Below, in pieces: positions 1 through 12,100 of a stretch of DNA of 37,368 nucleotides. The position numbers and the translations under genes were made by a program. Under the pieces are notes generated by a model. That model ran no database searches and was not told the origin of the DNA. It worked only from the letters and a program-made list of their open reading frames with translations. Source of the DNA: Acanthaster planci (taxonomy: Eukaryota; Echinodermata; Asteroidea; Valvatida; Acanthasteridae); assembly GCF_001949145.1 (NCBI RefSeq), contig NW_019091450.1:666171-703538 (forward strand). Direction: 5' to 3'. The number at the start of each line of letters is the position of its first letter. Position 1 is the first letter of the stretch.

Positions 1-2240
1 GCAATACTTGTAGTATAAAGCTTGCAATTTTAAATACAAATTATTTTTTTGACAAGGTAATACAGAGAAGAATCCCTGATATTAGACCTACTTTTACTAT
101 CGTGAATAAACATTTCCAAATGGAAAGCTGAGTTCATAAGGAACAAAACACGCTCTTTCACCACAGGGAGTGATCATGAAATCTGGTAAAATACGCTTTT
201 GTGCAAACACCATAATAAAATTATTCAAACAAAGCTCGAAAATACTGGAAACAACGGGGCTATTGATTCCTAAAATAATTCCAGAAGAAAACGTTCATTA
301 AGGGCAACGACTGCGCATGTGCATTTAGGGCACTCAGTGTAATAAAAGCAACTGCGCAAGTACTAAATTGATGTTATGAGATCATACCAAGCACCAACAA
401 ATGCATGCATATTCAGTTTCCTATACCTCAGTACACAAAGTTTACAGATGCAGATTACTAGCGAAAAATTGTGGCAGCGATCATTGGGTACATATATAGA
501 GGTTTTGTGGTTGTAAAACAGATGGTGCGTAGCATGCGCTCGCTGCGCCATTGCTGTGGACATACTGGGCATGCCAAAAAGCGGTAAATGGCCAGATATT
601 GTAGCCCGGGCAGTTCAAACTCCGTCTGCGTCCTTCCTCTAGGATGAGACACGTTTAGCCGGATGACCAGAATGACCAAGCATTTGAGGTAGATGTTATG
701 GGCGTATGGCATAAGCTGATTGTCAGTGGTAGGCTTCCGTAGATTTGGAGCGGTTGTGAAGACAGGCAAGGGTTTCCATGACAACTGTTGGTGCATGAAT
801 TTTCTTTGTAACTTTACAGAATTATTATTATTATTATTATGCACATTTCATAAGGCGCGCAAATATTATTGCACTCAGGTAAAAAGGCTTCAAAATGTTG
901 GTTTTTTTTCACTTTTGGGAAAAAAGGAGTAAAAATGTTTTCCCACTTGTCTGGTATCAATCACTTTCATGTGGCTGGGGAGGGGGTTGAAAACTTTCCC
1001 TTGTAAAAAAGGCATTCATAACACAGAGGCCAACGTCTGATTTAAGAATAAATGTAGCGTCAAATACCACAAATACTGACTCACGTAACTTACTCGAACT
1101 GTACTTGAATGATATTTCTTACTAAGAGTTCTTTTTTTATCCAAGTCTCCACACTACCACAGGCTGTGCATACCTGCCTCAACAGACTTAACGTCGACTT
1201 TGTGTGTAAAGAAACTAAACGGAGCATTAGACACTTGGGGGGGTTGAGGAACCCTGTATGTCAGTTAACAATTACCCACGTCTGAAATAAAAAATAGGAA
1301 TAGGAAAAATGTATGACAGTAAGAACCCTGGAAGATTATGGCTAATAAATTTCAATTGTTGGAGTCAATTCAAAAATAACAAAAGAAGAATATTCTTAAT
1401 TTGGGGGATGAAAAAAGTCGATTTTTCTTGAAATCTGACAGTAAATAACAATATAGGCGTATTATACTCGTGTATATTGAATGCTTAACTAAATATCGTT
1501 CACTTAAATGTAACTGGCAATGGTTAAATATGTCCACCGTCTAATAATTAAAAGATAACAAATTTGCAACTTGAGTTCTGTATACAGAAATCACTAATTT
1601 TTGTCCCCTTGTAGTAGTTTATTACTATATTAGCCATCTGAGAAGATGCTTACATTTCCTAAAAATTCAAATATGGCACTGAAAATGTTGGACCATTATA
1701 GAAAACGCTTAGAATTTTGCGGACTAGTCTTACAGGGTTTGTACACAGAAAACCTTTGATGTCCGCATATGGAACCCTTTCCAAAAATATTAAAAAAAAA
1801 AAAGTTTGCCCCCTTTTCCTGTAAAATTGCCTCTAGCACCGGATCCATCCTTGGCCTTGGGCATGTTGGGTGCACCAGGCCTGCCCGGTAACACGAACGG
1901 GGTCTTCACGTTTGCGACGTGCCAGCCCCAACACGCTCCGTCAATCAGAGCATGGAGGAACCTTCCTCTATCACAGCACACATCCCTCACTGATGGACAC
2001 AGAATAAAATGAAGTACAGTGCAAGCGATCTGAAATTTTCATGAGGTACCCCTGCTAGTAGGTGTCCTTTCTTTATGGTCTCAGTAACGCAATCGAAAAC
2101 CTAATATTGCTTACCAGCCGGTCACACAAGCGCCAAGAAATTCAGCTACAATCCTGACCGTGTACCTGCAATTGACAAATTAATATGCTGTCGTACATGT
2201 ACATGTACATACAGGGAGCACTGCACAGAGCGTTGGAAAT
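1..2240. other. Intergenic, no gene recognised
   Basis: I see no convincing exon, RNA gene or intact mobile element here. Short open frames exist on both strands but have no recognisable domain, no signal peptide and no consistent splice context. Minor features are a short (TTA)n run near 826-840, an A-rich tract near 1790-1802 and a run of overlapping GTACAT units near 2195-2212. Confidence 0.6.
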
Positions 2241-2375
2241 AGAATACCGAAGCGTGACGTCACTGTGAACCGGAATGTGCAGTGCAAACGAATGGAGTAC
2301 GCGCGTGTTGGTTCACGCGCTGATGCCTTTTACACACTAATTGTGCGCGTGACGTTCACTTCGGTACTCTATTCT
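2241..2375. repeat. Candidate short inverted-repeat element
   Basis: The left arm (about 2241-2262, containing AGAATACCGAAGCGTGACGT) is matched by the reverse complement of the right arm (2349-2375), with a small indel and a few mismatches. The arms enclose about 86 bases that include GCGCG-rich sequence. This is the shape of a MITE-like hairpin. No target-site duplication was established and the family is unknown. Confidence 0.45.
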
Positions 2376-4090
2376 GCTGCTGGCCGCGTAATATGCTCAT
2401 TTCAGCTAAATCAATGCAGAGTGGAAAACGGAATGTATATTTGAGTGCCCCAGTTTTTGTCATTTTTAATCTTGCAAAACTGGTCATTAGCCCCCCCCCG
2501 ACTAAAGAGGTAACGCTCTTTTTTATTGCGCTGACCCTATTTTTTGGAATTTCGAATTATAAATTGGGAAAAAATGTGACTTTTTACTGATAAATACCAG
2601 CCATGCAAATTCGAATCCACCATGTGTCATGTGTTGTGTCAAAACATTCAGTTCCTCTTATTCCTTCAAAACTCAAACCCTGGCCCTCTTTTTACAGCAT
2701 CAACTGGTGTCACAAGTCATCTCAATAACATGTAGCCTATAGGTACGTCTCCCTTCTTTGGGAACGGGGCCCCAAAGTACACATACACCAGTCATGGCGG
2801 GGGGGGGCATTCTTGTCTTTTTGCCAGCTCCCACGTTTATTCCCTGCAGAACAATCGTGTAGAGCCGTCTGTGTGTGTCAGTGAATACATACCCGTGAAC
2901 TCTAGTATGTGGCCCTTGCAATTTCCACACGTCAAGTGCAGTGCATTACATGTGCCGGGTCAAAGATACTGGTACTTTAGAGGAACATGCGCGCAATGAA
3001 TTATATTCAGCCCAACGTGTTTTCTTTTGTAGTGGGACGCCACAAGGAGGCCCGGTCCCATTGTGAAACGGAACGAGCACCGGCACGGTACATGCAAAAA
3101 GACCAAGACAGACTCAGCTGGATGTTTGTAGCCTTGATTTATTGGTGACCAGCAACTGTCACAGGCATCCTTACAATACAGATCGTGGAGTGACAAAAAC
3201 CCCCATTGCTGAAATAACAAAATAATGAGAGCTTCCAGTGATCAACCTGTATCTACATACACACACTTTACACGTACAGTACATTCACAGACTGTAGCAA
3301 ACACATGTATCGTTGCTGACATAGGATACTTAATTTTAAAAGTGAACGGCAATGTCCTTAAAAATAACACATCAATATCACCAACAAACTCAAGAAGTAC
3401 ATGTACTCACTGGGGGTTTCCGTATAAACTGTACTACACAATCGCCATGGATTTTGGCTACATAGACGTGGAAATGGATGCTACTGACATCAAAATATAC
3501 CAATGCTCTCCGCGTCCCTCTAAAACTCCTACTCCACGGGCCAACCCAGTCAAAGTCTGTGACCGTCTCTTATACTGTTTTGTTTGTATTCATACGCAAA
3601 GAGCTACTTACCAAGTAAATTATAGTACAAGTAACGTGAGCTTCAATCTACATATAAATATCACATAATACAAGGGGTTGTTATTATTGTACATAACAAT
3701 AATTTTGATGCATTCAGTCAGTTGTCTAAAATAATCTTTGGACTTATTTTCCTGGTGGAAGTCTACCAAGTACAACCAGTTCTGCGCGTGAGGTCGCCCT
3801 TGCTAAAGCACGGTCTCCTACACGTCCAAATTGCAATATCTTACTAAAATGCAAACAAGATTTGAATAGTCCTCTTCATTGGAAGTGACAGTAGTAACTT
3901 TCCATACTTAGAAAATCCATTCATTTTTTTCTAAGAGCCAAAAAATGTAAAAAAAATTGCCTTCAAAATTACCTACTAACCGAGATTTGGAGAAATTTTG
4001 GCCATCTCTATTCGTTTCTTGCATGGAGGAAGTTCTTGGTTGAAACCATGTATGGTTGATATTTTGAGTATACGCATAAGACAAAACGGA
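2376..4090. other. Intergenic, no gene recognised
   Basis: Open frames of up to 147 codons occur here (for example 3225-3668, +), but their composition is not protein-like and I recognise no domain. Homopolymer G and C runs are present near 2491-2499 and 2798-2806. The 5' part of the neighbouring BEL/Pao remnant may extend back into the end of this stretch, but I could not follow it there. Confidence 0.55.
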
Positions 4091-4099
4091 AAGATTAAA

Positions 4100-5800
4100 T
4101 GAGAAAGGAGTTGACCCTTCCAATCCAAAAGAGTATCCTGTGAAGTGATTCCACTACAACATCTCGCTGGCTGAAGTCCAACTCCTGCAGATACAAGGTG
4201 TTTGTCACGATATGAGTAGCGGAGATACAGTCCCTCGACAATACAGATAACTGGTGTTGCGTCGACACAGCCAACGACCCCGCTGATGACATCACCCGGG
4301 TGAGACCAAGGCCAGATGTCTCTAATGAACCAAAATGGACAAACGGCCCATCCTTTCCATCCTTACCTCCTTACTGATGGCCGGGCAGCAAATCCTCTGG
4401 TTGATGACCCAGAAGATACCAGAGAACTGATGGAGCAACCGTCTGTGGAGCGATCACTGTGCAAGTTGATCCCCAGTTGCCAAACCCTAAACAATACTGC
4501 AGCTGGAATTATCTCACCGCACTACCAAACAGCATCATGACAGAACAGCTACTGATGCCACACCTCCTTCAAGGTTGGTTGGGAGGGAAGAAGCCATCGA
4601 GACAAAACTCTTGCTTCAGGTTGGACTATACTGCTTCCCACACGAAGTCCATGCTCAGATGCACAATAGGCAGTTACCCTCTGGAAGCACAGCGCAGCTC
4701 AGTCCTGAAAATGATGAAACTTCCCCACTGCTCACAGTGGGGAGGGGGGCAAGCAGAAGACCTTCTGCCCGAAGTTAAGCACCCAATCATTCTTGATCTG
4801 AAGCATCATGTCAGCAAGCTTCTCATCCAAGACTATGATCAGTGGCTTCTTCACCCTGGGCTGGAACGTGTTCTATGCTGAAATGCCACTGAAATTCTGG
4901 ATCCTGCAAGGCTGAGAGGCTGTTCGTCTGCACCAGCGTCAGTTCAACGATGCAAAAAGTGGCGAAGTAAACCAACAGTTCCCAATATGGCAGACCTGCC
5001 CCCTGCCAGTCGCCATCTTTCCAAACAGCCTTTTTCTCAACTGGCGTTGATTGCTTTGGACTAATGACGCTAAAGATTGCTTGTTGCATAGAGAAGCGAT
5101 ATAGGAAGTCATATTCAAGTGCATGACCATACATACTGTACACTTGGATTTGCTGAAGAGCTTAGACACAGATGCGTTCCGGATGGCCTTTAATTAAAGG
5201 GGTAAACGTTGTGAACCAACTTCAAGAGTGCAGAATCAGAACTGCAGAGTGCCTTTGCTTCTCTGGCTCCAGATCTAAGCCAACAGCTTTCCAGCCAGAG
5301 GGTTGTGCAAATGCTCCCCTATGGCTCCTTTGAGACAGCGGTGAAGTCAGCCAAGGCTGGACTTAGACCTTCTTGGAGAGACCAGTTGGTTACAGAACCA
5401 GTACTTTGAACCGTCGTAGCTGAAGTCCATTTGATTCTCAACCCAGAACCCTTAGGTTAGGTCTCTTCAGATGCCACTGACGTTGATTTGAAGACCCCGA
5501 ACACGCTGTTGATGGGGCGTCATTTTCACCCCCAATAAATCCATGGGCGACGACGATGGCACCATAGTCAGTTGCTTCCTGAGCAGTTTGGGACTCACTT
5601 TGTCAAGTCCTACCGTCCTCGCCTTCAGAGTCGGCAAAAGTGACTGAAAAAAAGAGCTAGCTGCGGAGACGTCGTTATGGTTCTCGACTCCCAACTGATT
5701 AGGGATCAGTGGTCGGTGGGGAAAGTATGTGAGACACATCCTGGAACCAACTGGCGTGTGATGAGAGCAGCCAAAGTCCGAGTCCACGACAAGATGTAAA
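4100..5800 (+). pseudogene. Decayed BEL/Pao retrotransposon pol remnant
   Basis: Conceptual translation moves between the three plus frames and recovers, in the usual BEL/Pao order, pieces of the C-terminal half of pol. A ribonuclease H-like stretch (SDSTTT, about 4139-4160) is followed by the PADDITR signature (about 4279-4299) and the pre-integrase zinc-binding segment (HPIILD near 4781, LHPGLERVL near 4850). Next come integrase core pieces (MADLPPA near 4987, DTDAFRMAF near 5165, ILNPEPL near 5433, RRRWHHSQLLPEQF near 5547). The terminal segment is DVVMVLDSQ near 5668, ending VRVHDKM and a stop near 5797. Several in-frame stops and frameshifts show it is dead. No reverse transcriptase, gag or LTRs were found, so the copy is truncated on both sides. 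Assignment to BEL/Pao rather than Gypsy rests on the PADDITR and RRRW...QLL signatures known in BEL/Pao. Confidence 0.85.
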
Positions 5801-6000
5801 CTAGACCCTGTCAGAACGAGGACAACTGCCTCTCTGATGGTCACCAGACACTGAACACTGACTTAAGACTTTCTTGGTTTCACACCTACTACTTGAATGG
5901 TCTCAGCTCCATTCTTAAATATTAAATCACAGTTTCTCCAATATTGCCGTTCCAAACTTATTCAGGTCAATTGTAAGTCGTCAGTCCCTGTTTTGTTGGG
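5801..6000. other. Short non-coding gap after the BEL/Pao remnant
   Basis: The stretch between the terminal stop of the retroelement remnant and the TTTG microsatellite carries no LTR-like TG...CA boundary, polypurine tract or gene that I can recognise. Confidence 0.5.
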
Positions 6001-6053
6001 TTGTTTGTTTGTTTGTTTGTTTGTTTGTTTGTTTGTTTGTTTGTTTGTTTGTT
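6001..6053. repeat. (TTTG)n microsatellite
   Basis: About 13 uninterrupted copies of a TTTG/GTTT tetranucleotide. Open frames across it that encode strings of VCLF are artefacts of the repeat. Confidence 0.95.
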
Positions 6054-8655
6054 ATCTGAGCGTCATAACGCGGACAGTTTTCTTCTTGAGCATCCTGCTC
6101 ATCAGTTCAATCACTGCCACAAAGTCCAAAAAGGGAGCTTTATACCCCCATCCTCGCGATTTATGACCACACGTGTGTACATGAGCAGGATAGGACCTCA
6201 ATCCAAAGACTTTTTGAGATCAAGTTAAGTGTAAGTGCATTATTATATTGGCAAGGACTTAACTTTAAATTCTCAAATCACAAAGCATCATGGAATCAAA
6301 ATTTTTGCTCCGACTTCAAGGAACAAGGAACTTCAAGGAGGCATATCAGAGGCAAATGCCTTATGCCACTGGTCGTTGCCCTTGATGCCTATTGAAACGT
6401 GTTCCCAAAGACCAGTTGATTTTCTGATACAATTAGTGTCATTTTCAAAGCGGAAATTGCGTTGCCCTTTCAAGAACGAATAACGTTCGTTAAGGATGAA
6501 ATAAAAAGTTTAGTACCAGTAAACGGAGAAAATAAATGGAATCACACAGTACGAATAAAACAAAAGGAGTATTTTATATTATTGGTATCATATAATATTA
6601 ATATCAATAACGATTTATGATTAACACCAAACATGAAACGGAAAAGTGGCAGCTTTAAAAGCACCTTCAACTGTTCCGAACGGTGTGCTATGCATTACGC
6701 CATTAGTGTGCTGAACAGGCAAAAGCAATGTCTTCATGTGTGTGAGGTGGTAACAGTCGTCATTATTCAAATTTCTTTGTCTTTATTTTCTTTTGAGATG
6801 AATATGTTTTTCTAATAAAGGGGTATCATAAGAGGGATTGACAAGCTTTAAAAAAGCTTCGAATACAGTGCCTTTCTAAGGATGTCTTGTGTTGAAAAGA
6901 CCTACATCTGACTATTATTACTTTTTTTCAAACCAGACGGTCTATGGACCAAGAAGGTGATTTTTCAATCAATTTCCAACCGCCCCTCGAACAGTCTCTC
7001 AACAAGTGAAATGTACGTTATAGCTTCTCAAATCTGATCAAATTTACACCCCCTTTCCGGGAGATTTGAGAAACAAAGCTGTGCAGAGTGACATTGGTGT
7101 AGGCCAACGGAAAATCACAATTCTGTTCATATGGGAAAAGGGACAAACAAATTGCAAATTCAGAGCCTCGTTGTATTTGAAAAAAAATACTGAGTATTGT
7201 GTGCGTTTTACCATATCATAAATAAAAAATCAGTTAATGAGCCGTATGTGTCCAAATAATCAAACAATATCAAACCAGCAAGTATATATTATCGTAGTTT
7301 TTTTTATGAAATATGGTTTAACAATGTATATAAACTTGTTTGTGAATTAGATTCCTTTCTAAACACTCTCTTGCTATCACTTAGTAAACACGTATAATTT
7401 TATAAGCTAAAATATTTACAAAAGTTTGATGGATAGTAGCAGTTGAACATCGATGTATGTATCCCGTACTCAGAATCTAAAAATGTTTACGAAACGGCAG
7501 CAAGATAAAACACAGTTTTCAAGTGTACAATATGAAATAAATGAAAAGAAAAATCCTTTAAAAGCTTGTTCTTGAAAGCGAAAGTCACACTCAGAGTTCA
7601 GACCGGAATGATAACAATAGTTTTCATTACGTTGCTTTTACCTCAGCAGAATTAATTTCAAATGATTGTATTCAATCTTAAGAACCTACAATAAAACTAA
7701 AATAAAACGAGGAAAACAGTTACACGAGGGTCATTTTTAAATAAGGTATCCGAAGGTGTAACTTTTTGTTCCCATTTCATGTGGCTTGTGTAATTTTTAC
7801 ACGGAAGTTTTAAACTTGACTTTGAAATATTTTCATTTGTTTGGCAGGTCATCTGCATCGCTTAATTAATAACCCTTGGAAATTTAAGAATGTGACAGGA
7901 ACACAAAAGAATTGTACCCTATTTTTTAGAATGACCCACATGTCAGACAATTGGCATGACACCACTTACGTCATTGTGTGATCGTATCCGCAGTCTTCCA
8001 CAAGCGACTTTCAAGAGTTTAAATTTTCCATGGCGAAATTGATCTTTTTTTTCATATGGCATTTGCAAAATAGTATAATTTTTAATAATGTTAATGTGGG
8101 CCTTCTTATTTCTGGTATCACCCTGTCGGGAAGTTGAGTGTTTTATTACGTAGGTATGGTCGAGGCGTCTGGCCTTGGGAAAACTTGAGACGTCGCAGAT
8201 GCTAGAAGGTTAGGCTAAGGCAGCATTTCTGCCCCTGTTGGCGGGACAGACGTATCAATCCCCACACTGCGGTTTTGGAATTGATACGGTGATGTTTTTT
8301 TCATAATGATTTATTTCATCTAATATTTTTATTTGCTAAAGTCTCCGTATTTTAAGTTGATTCCGTTATGCGCCTTTGATCATATGCATGAAATTGGCGC
8401 ATGATAAATGTTTACTATTATTAGTGCAAAGCGCTTGATCTTTTAAAAGCTTCAAAACTTTGCTCTGTGGTGTATATAGTGATGTGAAATTACTGTTCGT
8501 TTGCATATGCGTTTAGATATACGGTGGAGTGAAAGGAATAAGCGTGAACTAACCTGTGAGGAAATGACATCAGATGTCGGCAAAATGGTCCAGGACAAGC
8601 ACTGTAATAACCGAAGGCTATTATAAACAAGTCTTTGTGTTAATTGTAGACATCT
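6054..8655. other. AT-rich intergenic DNA
   Basis: No coding signature, RNA gene or intact element was recognised. A perfect 9-bp inverted repeat (CGTATCAAT, 8251-8259, and its complement at 8280-8288) with a 20-base spacer could form a small hairpin but has no assigned role. The far end of the 3' UTR of the minus-strand oxidase gene may lie at the right side of this stretch. Confidence 0.5.
8310..8315 (-). promoter_or_regulatory. Possible poly(A) signal of the oxidase gene
   Basis: Read on the minus strand this is AATAAA, about 690 bases beyond the stop codon of the peroxisomal oxidase. It is the first canonical hexamer I found downstream, but a candidate MITE lies between, so the true cleavage site could use a variant signal closer to the stop. 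Weak evidence on its own. Confidence 0.25.
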
Positions 8656-8660
8656 AACCC

Positions 8661-8931
8661 TTCACAATAAAACACGTTTTGGGGGGGAAATAAATGTGTT
8701 TTGGTGTTCAAGAGTGTTACCACACGATAAAAGTGTTTTGGTGTCTTGTTATTAACACCTAAATTTTTCATTGTGGCTAAAATTTATAAACACACCAACA
8801 AGTATTTGTGGAAAAAATAAACCAACAACGTGGTTTAGCTTCATATTAGTAACGCCAAACAATTTCCTAAAGTGTTACCAGGAAAGCGTTTGTAAGGCAT
8901 TAAACGTTACGACTTGTTTTTACAGTGTGAA
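8661..8931. repeat. Candidate MITE downstream of the oxidase gene
   Basis: The left end (TTCACAATAAAACACGT) and the reverse complement of the right end (TTCACACTGTAAAAACAAGT) are imperfect terminal inverted repeats. The interior is built from repeated GTGTTTTGGTGT and GTTACCACACGATAAA-like words. This suggests a non-autonomous DNA transposon of about 270 bases lying just beyond the stop codon of the oxidase, probably in its 3' UTR. Superfamily and target duplication were not determined. Confidence 0.45.
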
Positions 8932-9006
8932 TCCTCAGTAGTAGCTGAGATTGTTGCATCTGCATCATTGTTGAAAACAATGCCAGAGCGCCCTCCTCGG
9001 TACCAA

Positions 9007-9181
9007 CTACAGTTTTGAAATCCCCAGTTGAGCGAGTTCCCGCCATTTGCCTATTTCGATTGCCGGCTGGAAGTCCGGATCCGTCACAGCCGGACGGTCG
9101 AGGGAGAACGATTTAATATCGAAGCTGGTCCAGCCATCAATTACCAGTTCGGCAAGAATTTTCCCCAGGACACTTGCAAAT
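9007..9181 (-). CDS. PIPOX: PIPOX-like exon 8 (PTS1 and stop)
   Basis: Covers residues 353-410. FASVLGKILAELVIDGWTSF and DRPAV are the usual C-terminal helix and tail of the family. The last three residues, SKL before the TAG at 9007-9009, are the canonical peroxisome import signal. The acceptor is TTTTTTTTCAG. Confidence 0.94.
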
Positions 9182-12100
9182 CTGAAAAAAAAATTAAAGA
9201 ACTAATCATGCTGTAGGCCACTTGGATCCATTCAAATGTATCTTTCCATTTTCTGTCCGTCGTACATGGGCAAGGCTGATTAAACAATATAGTGTCCCAG
9301 TAGGTAGGGGTTTCTTCAGCATACAACTGGTTGACATTTCACTTTTTACACTGTAATTTCTTTCGGACCTTGTAAATGCTGTATATCGTACAGCAACTGG
9401 ACATGAATTGTAAGTCAGTTCTGGGCAGACACGAGTTTATATTTACAAATCCCAGGAAATCCCTGCATCATTTTTTCTCCAAATATAAAGAATTGAAATC
9501 AACAGGGAGGATGTTTTGGCATGCCCCGTGTCCATTTAATACGTGGTCTTTAGGCCTCAGCGTCTGTTCAGCGTTTAATCGTTTAGACTATGCAGAATGC
9601 CTATTGTACTTTTTTTCAAATTGTACAATTGGACCTCTTCCATGGTTTCATCCTTCTTATGGACGATTTTTCCCACGAGCCATTTTTTTCTTTTTAGCGA
9701 AACTATCTCGACAGGACTTTTCTTGTGAACAGTCCGGAGGCAACCGAATGATAACTCACTTGAATGCGTGTCCTGCACCGTAACACACAATGACTTCTGG
9801 GAACCCAGTGCGGTGGCACGTGTCAATCACGAAATGGCGGTCCAGAGTCATTGCATATAAGCAGGTCTTCGTCTTCAAAATCGGGCCTAGGTACTGCAAG
9901 AGACGTTTTCAAAAGAATCGTGACATTGTGAGCACAAAGTGTTGCAAAGAAAATGACGTATAAAAACACTTTTTCATTTATGGGCCCTTTTTAGTCAGTT
10001 TGGTACGATTATTTCCGTTCCATCTAGGCAAAAGCATTTAGTCTTTGCAATAACCTTGAGAGTCAAAACCAAACAAAAATCGACTACTTGCACGTTGGTG
10101 TTGTTACCCTGAAACTGTTGGTTTTCGAGCTGCTGTTGGAATTGTTCAGTTATTTGTATATGTTCATTTTAATGAAAGTTTTTGGTTGTGTTTACACCAT
10201 AATGCCCTGTATTCTCTAAATACCCGGATAAAACTATCAACGAATAAAATCAAAAGTGGAGTCGTAGAACAGCCAGTACGAATGAAAGTTGTAGTTATAG
10301 CCAGTTTCGAATTTAGTGACACGAGTGCAGGCATTTTAGAAATTGATGCGAGTCGAGTTGAGTCTTTACATCGTATGATCATTACTTCGAGTCGGTAACA
10401 CACGTATCTTGCCACAGTGTTTAGGATTAAACATAAATAAATAGTTATGAGCTTAAAGTCAGACGCCAGTTTCCTGCAAAAGTCTGGAGTCGAATTATTA
10501 ACTGGAATCATCACAACTCCCGCTTTCATTGCAGCAGCAGCTGCGGTTAGTGCTATTTTCTTCATATGCAGCTACATGCAGTAAGCACTAGAATGTGTGT
10601 TCTTTTTGATACACTGACATCTGTGTATCAGGTTTGTTACAAATAGTCCTTACAGGCAACAAAATGGCAACGCTGTGTGTAATGATTGTGCATGCACAGG
10701 GCTCATTGGACAGTAACCAGTAATTATACACAGCGCCCTCTGTTGACCAGTGCACACGCACATGCTGGTGGACTCTCGTAGGTAGCCACCATGTATGTAC
10801 ATGACACATTACCAGTAGCTGGCTTGGTACACTCAAGTGTTGTTTTTTTTTTTTTAATTAAATCCATACCACCTAAGCATTACACTGGTTCTCTGCTTTC
10901 CCCCAATCGTGCTTGGGTTTATAAAGTACGAAATGGTAGTTCTTCATGCGAGTCGTATAGAGGCCTTCCAGTAGTTGTTAGGAAAAGTATAGCTATCCCA
11001 TTTGAGAATTAGTCGATAGCCTACGTCCGTGTTAAAGGCCTAGTCTACAAATTTAAACAGACTGTCTTATCTTGTGTTGATGCGTACCCCCGGTAAATAC
11101 GTCTGACACATCTTGATGCACTTCTCAATGTTCTTTTGATTTGGGACGAATGAGCGGGTGTGCGCTGTGACAACATCCCCCGCAGCGTCAATGCCAATCT
11201 TCGGGCCTGCAGCACCGTGAATGGGCAAACCATAATACACTTCTCCTTCCGGTGAAAAAAAGGTCCAACAGGGAAATCTGTCAAGAATCACACCAGTCAC
11301 GGAGTTAGGGAAACGGGAAGATGTAATGGACTGCAAGTAGGTTCCCCTGAATACAGACAGGCATACCAAAGCAAACGCAAAGACCGTATATGGGTTCTTG
11401 GCCTTACGCGCGTTCGCCAATCAATCGGGGCAACGGTCCAACGGAAAGTCTTCGCTCGTCGCCCAGCGCCAGAACAGGGCGCCAGGAAGGGCTGATGGCT
11501 TTGTACTGTGATTGGCCACATTGTGCAAGAGATTATCGCTCCCTGTTAGCAAAGCTTCATTTAAATTCTTTAATTCGACAATGGCGATGCTTTGACACGG
11601 ACAGGTGTCGGCTATAATGGTGAAAATGACCTTGGAACAACCAAAGTGTGTAATTTATCTTTTAAGTATCACTGATCAGGGGTCTTTTGCTGATACATTT
11701 CAAATCATTGGCAATCTTGATCAATTTGGCATGAACAAGTAAAGTGTAGTGAGAATATTTTCAGCAAAGGGGAAGAAAAAGAGAAAAACATTAATTGATA
11801 ACCGTCGCTTGTGTAACGTATTAAGCGAGCTCGCGCGCCTGGCAAAATTTACCCACAATACTCTGCACGTCGTTAGCTGTGACCCCGTGTGACGTATTTC
11901 CTTCACTAAAATCTGTGCATGGCCATCAGTTCTTCCCAGGGCCCTGTTCATGCGCTGGGCTACGAGCGGACGCCAAATCGACAGCATCAACCTCATTCTC
12001 AGAGAGCCGATCAGTGTGCCACCGCGGCTACAGGGTCTTTTGTGTGCCCAGGCCAGATGTCCGACGATTTACGAGTCGAGTGTAAAGTGCCAATTACGGA

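Noticed and set aside
2605-2625. TTCGAATCC word resembling a tRNA T-loop
   Set aside because: No matching T stem, D arm or acceptor stem could be found around it.
3225-3668. 147-codon open frame on the + strand
   Set aside because: No recognisable domain, signal peptide or splice context; composition looks like translated non-coding DNA.
4823-5844. Minus-strand open frames of 76-125 codons
   Set aside because: They lie antisense to the BEL/Pao pol remnant, whose plus-strand motifs explain the sequence.
5897-6228. Open frames encoding VCLF repeats
   Set aside because: Produced by the (TTTG)n microsatellite.
9376-9783. 135-codon + strand open frame
   Set aside because: Partly antisense to exon 7 of the oxidase gene and otherwise in its intron; no protein similarity recognised.
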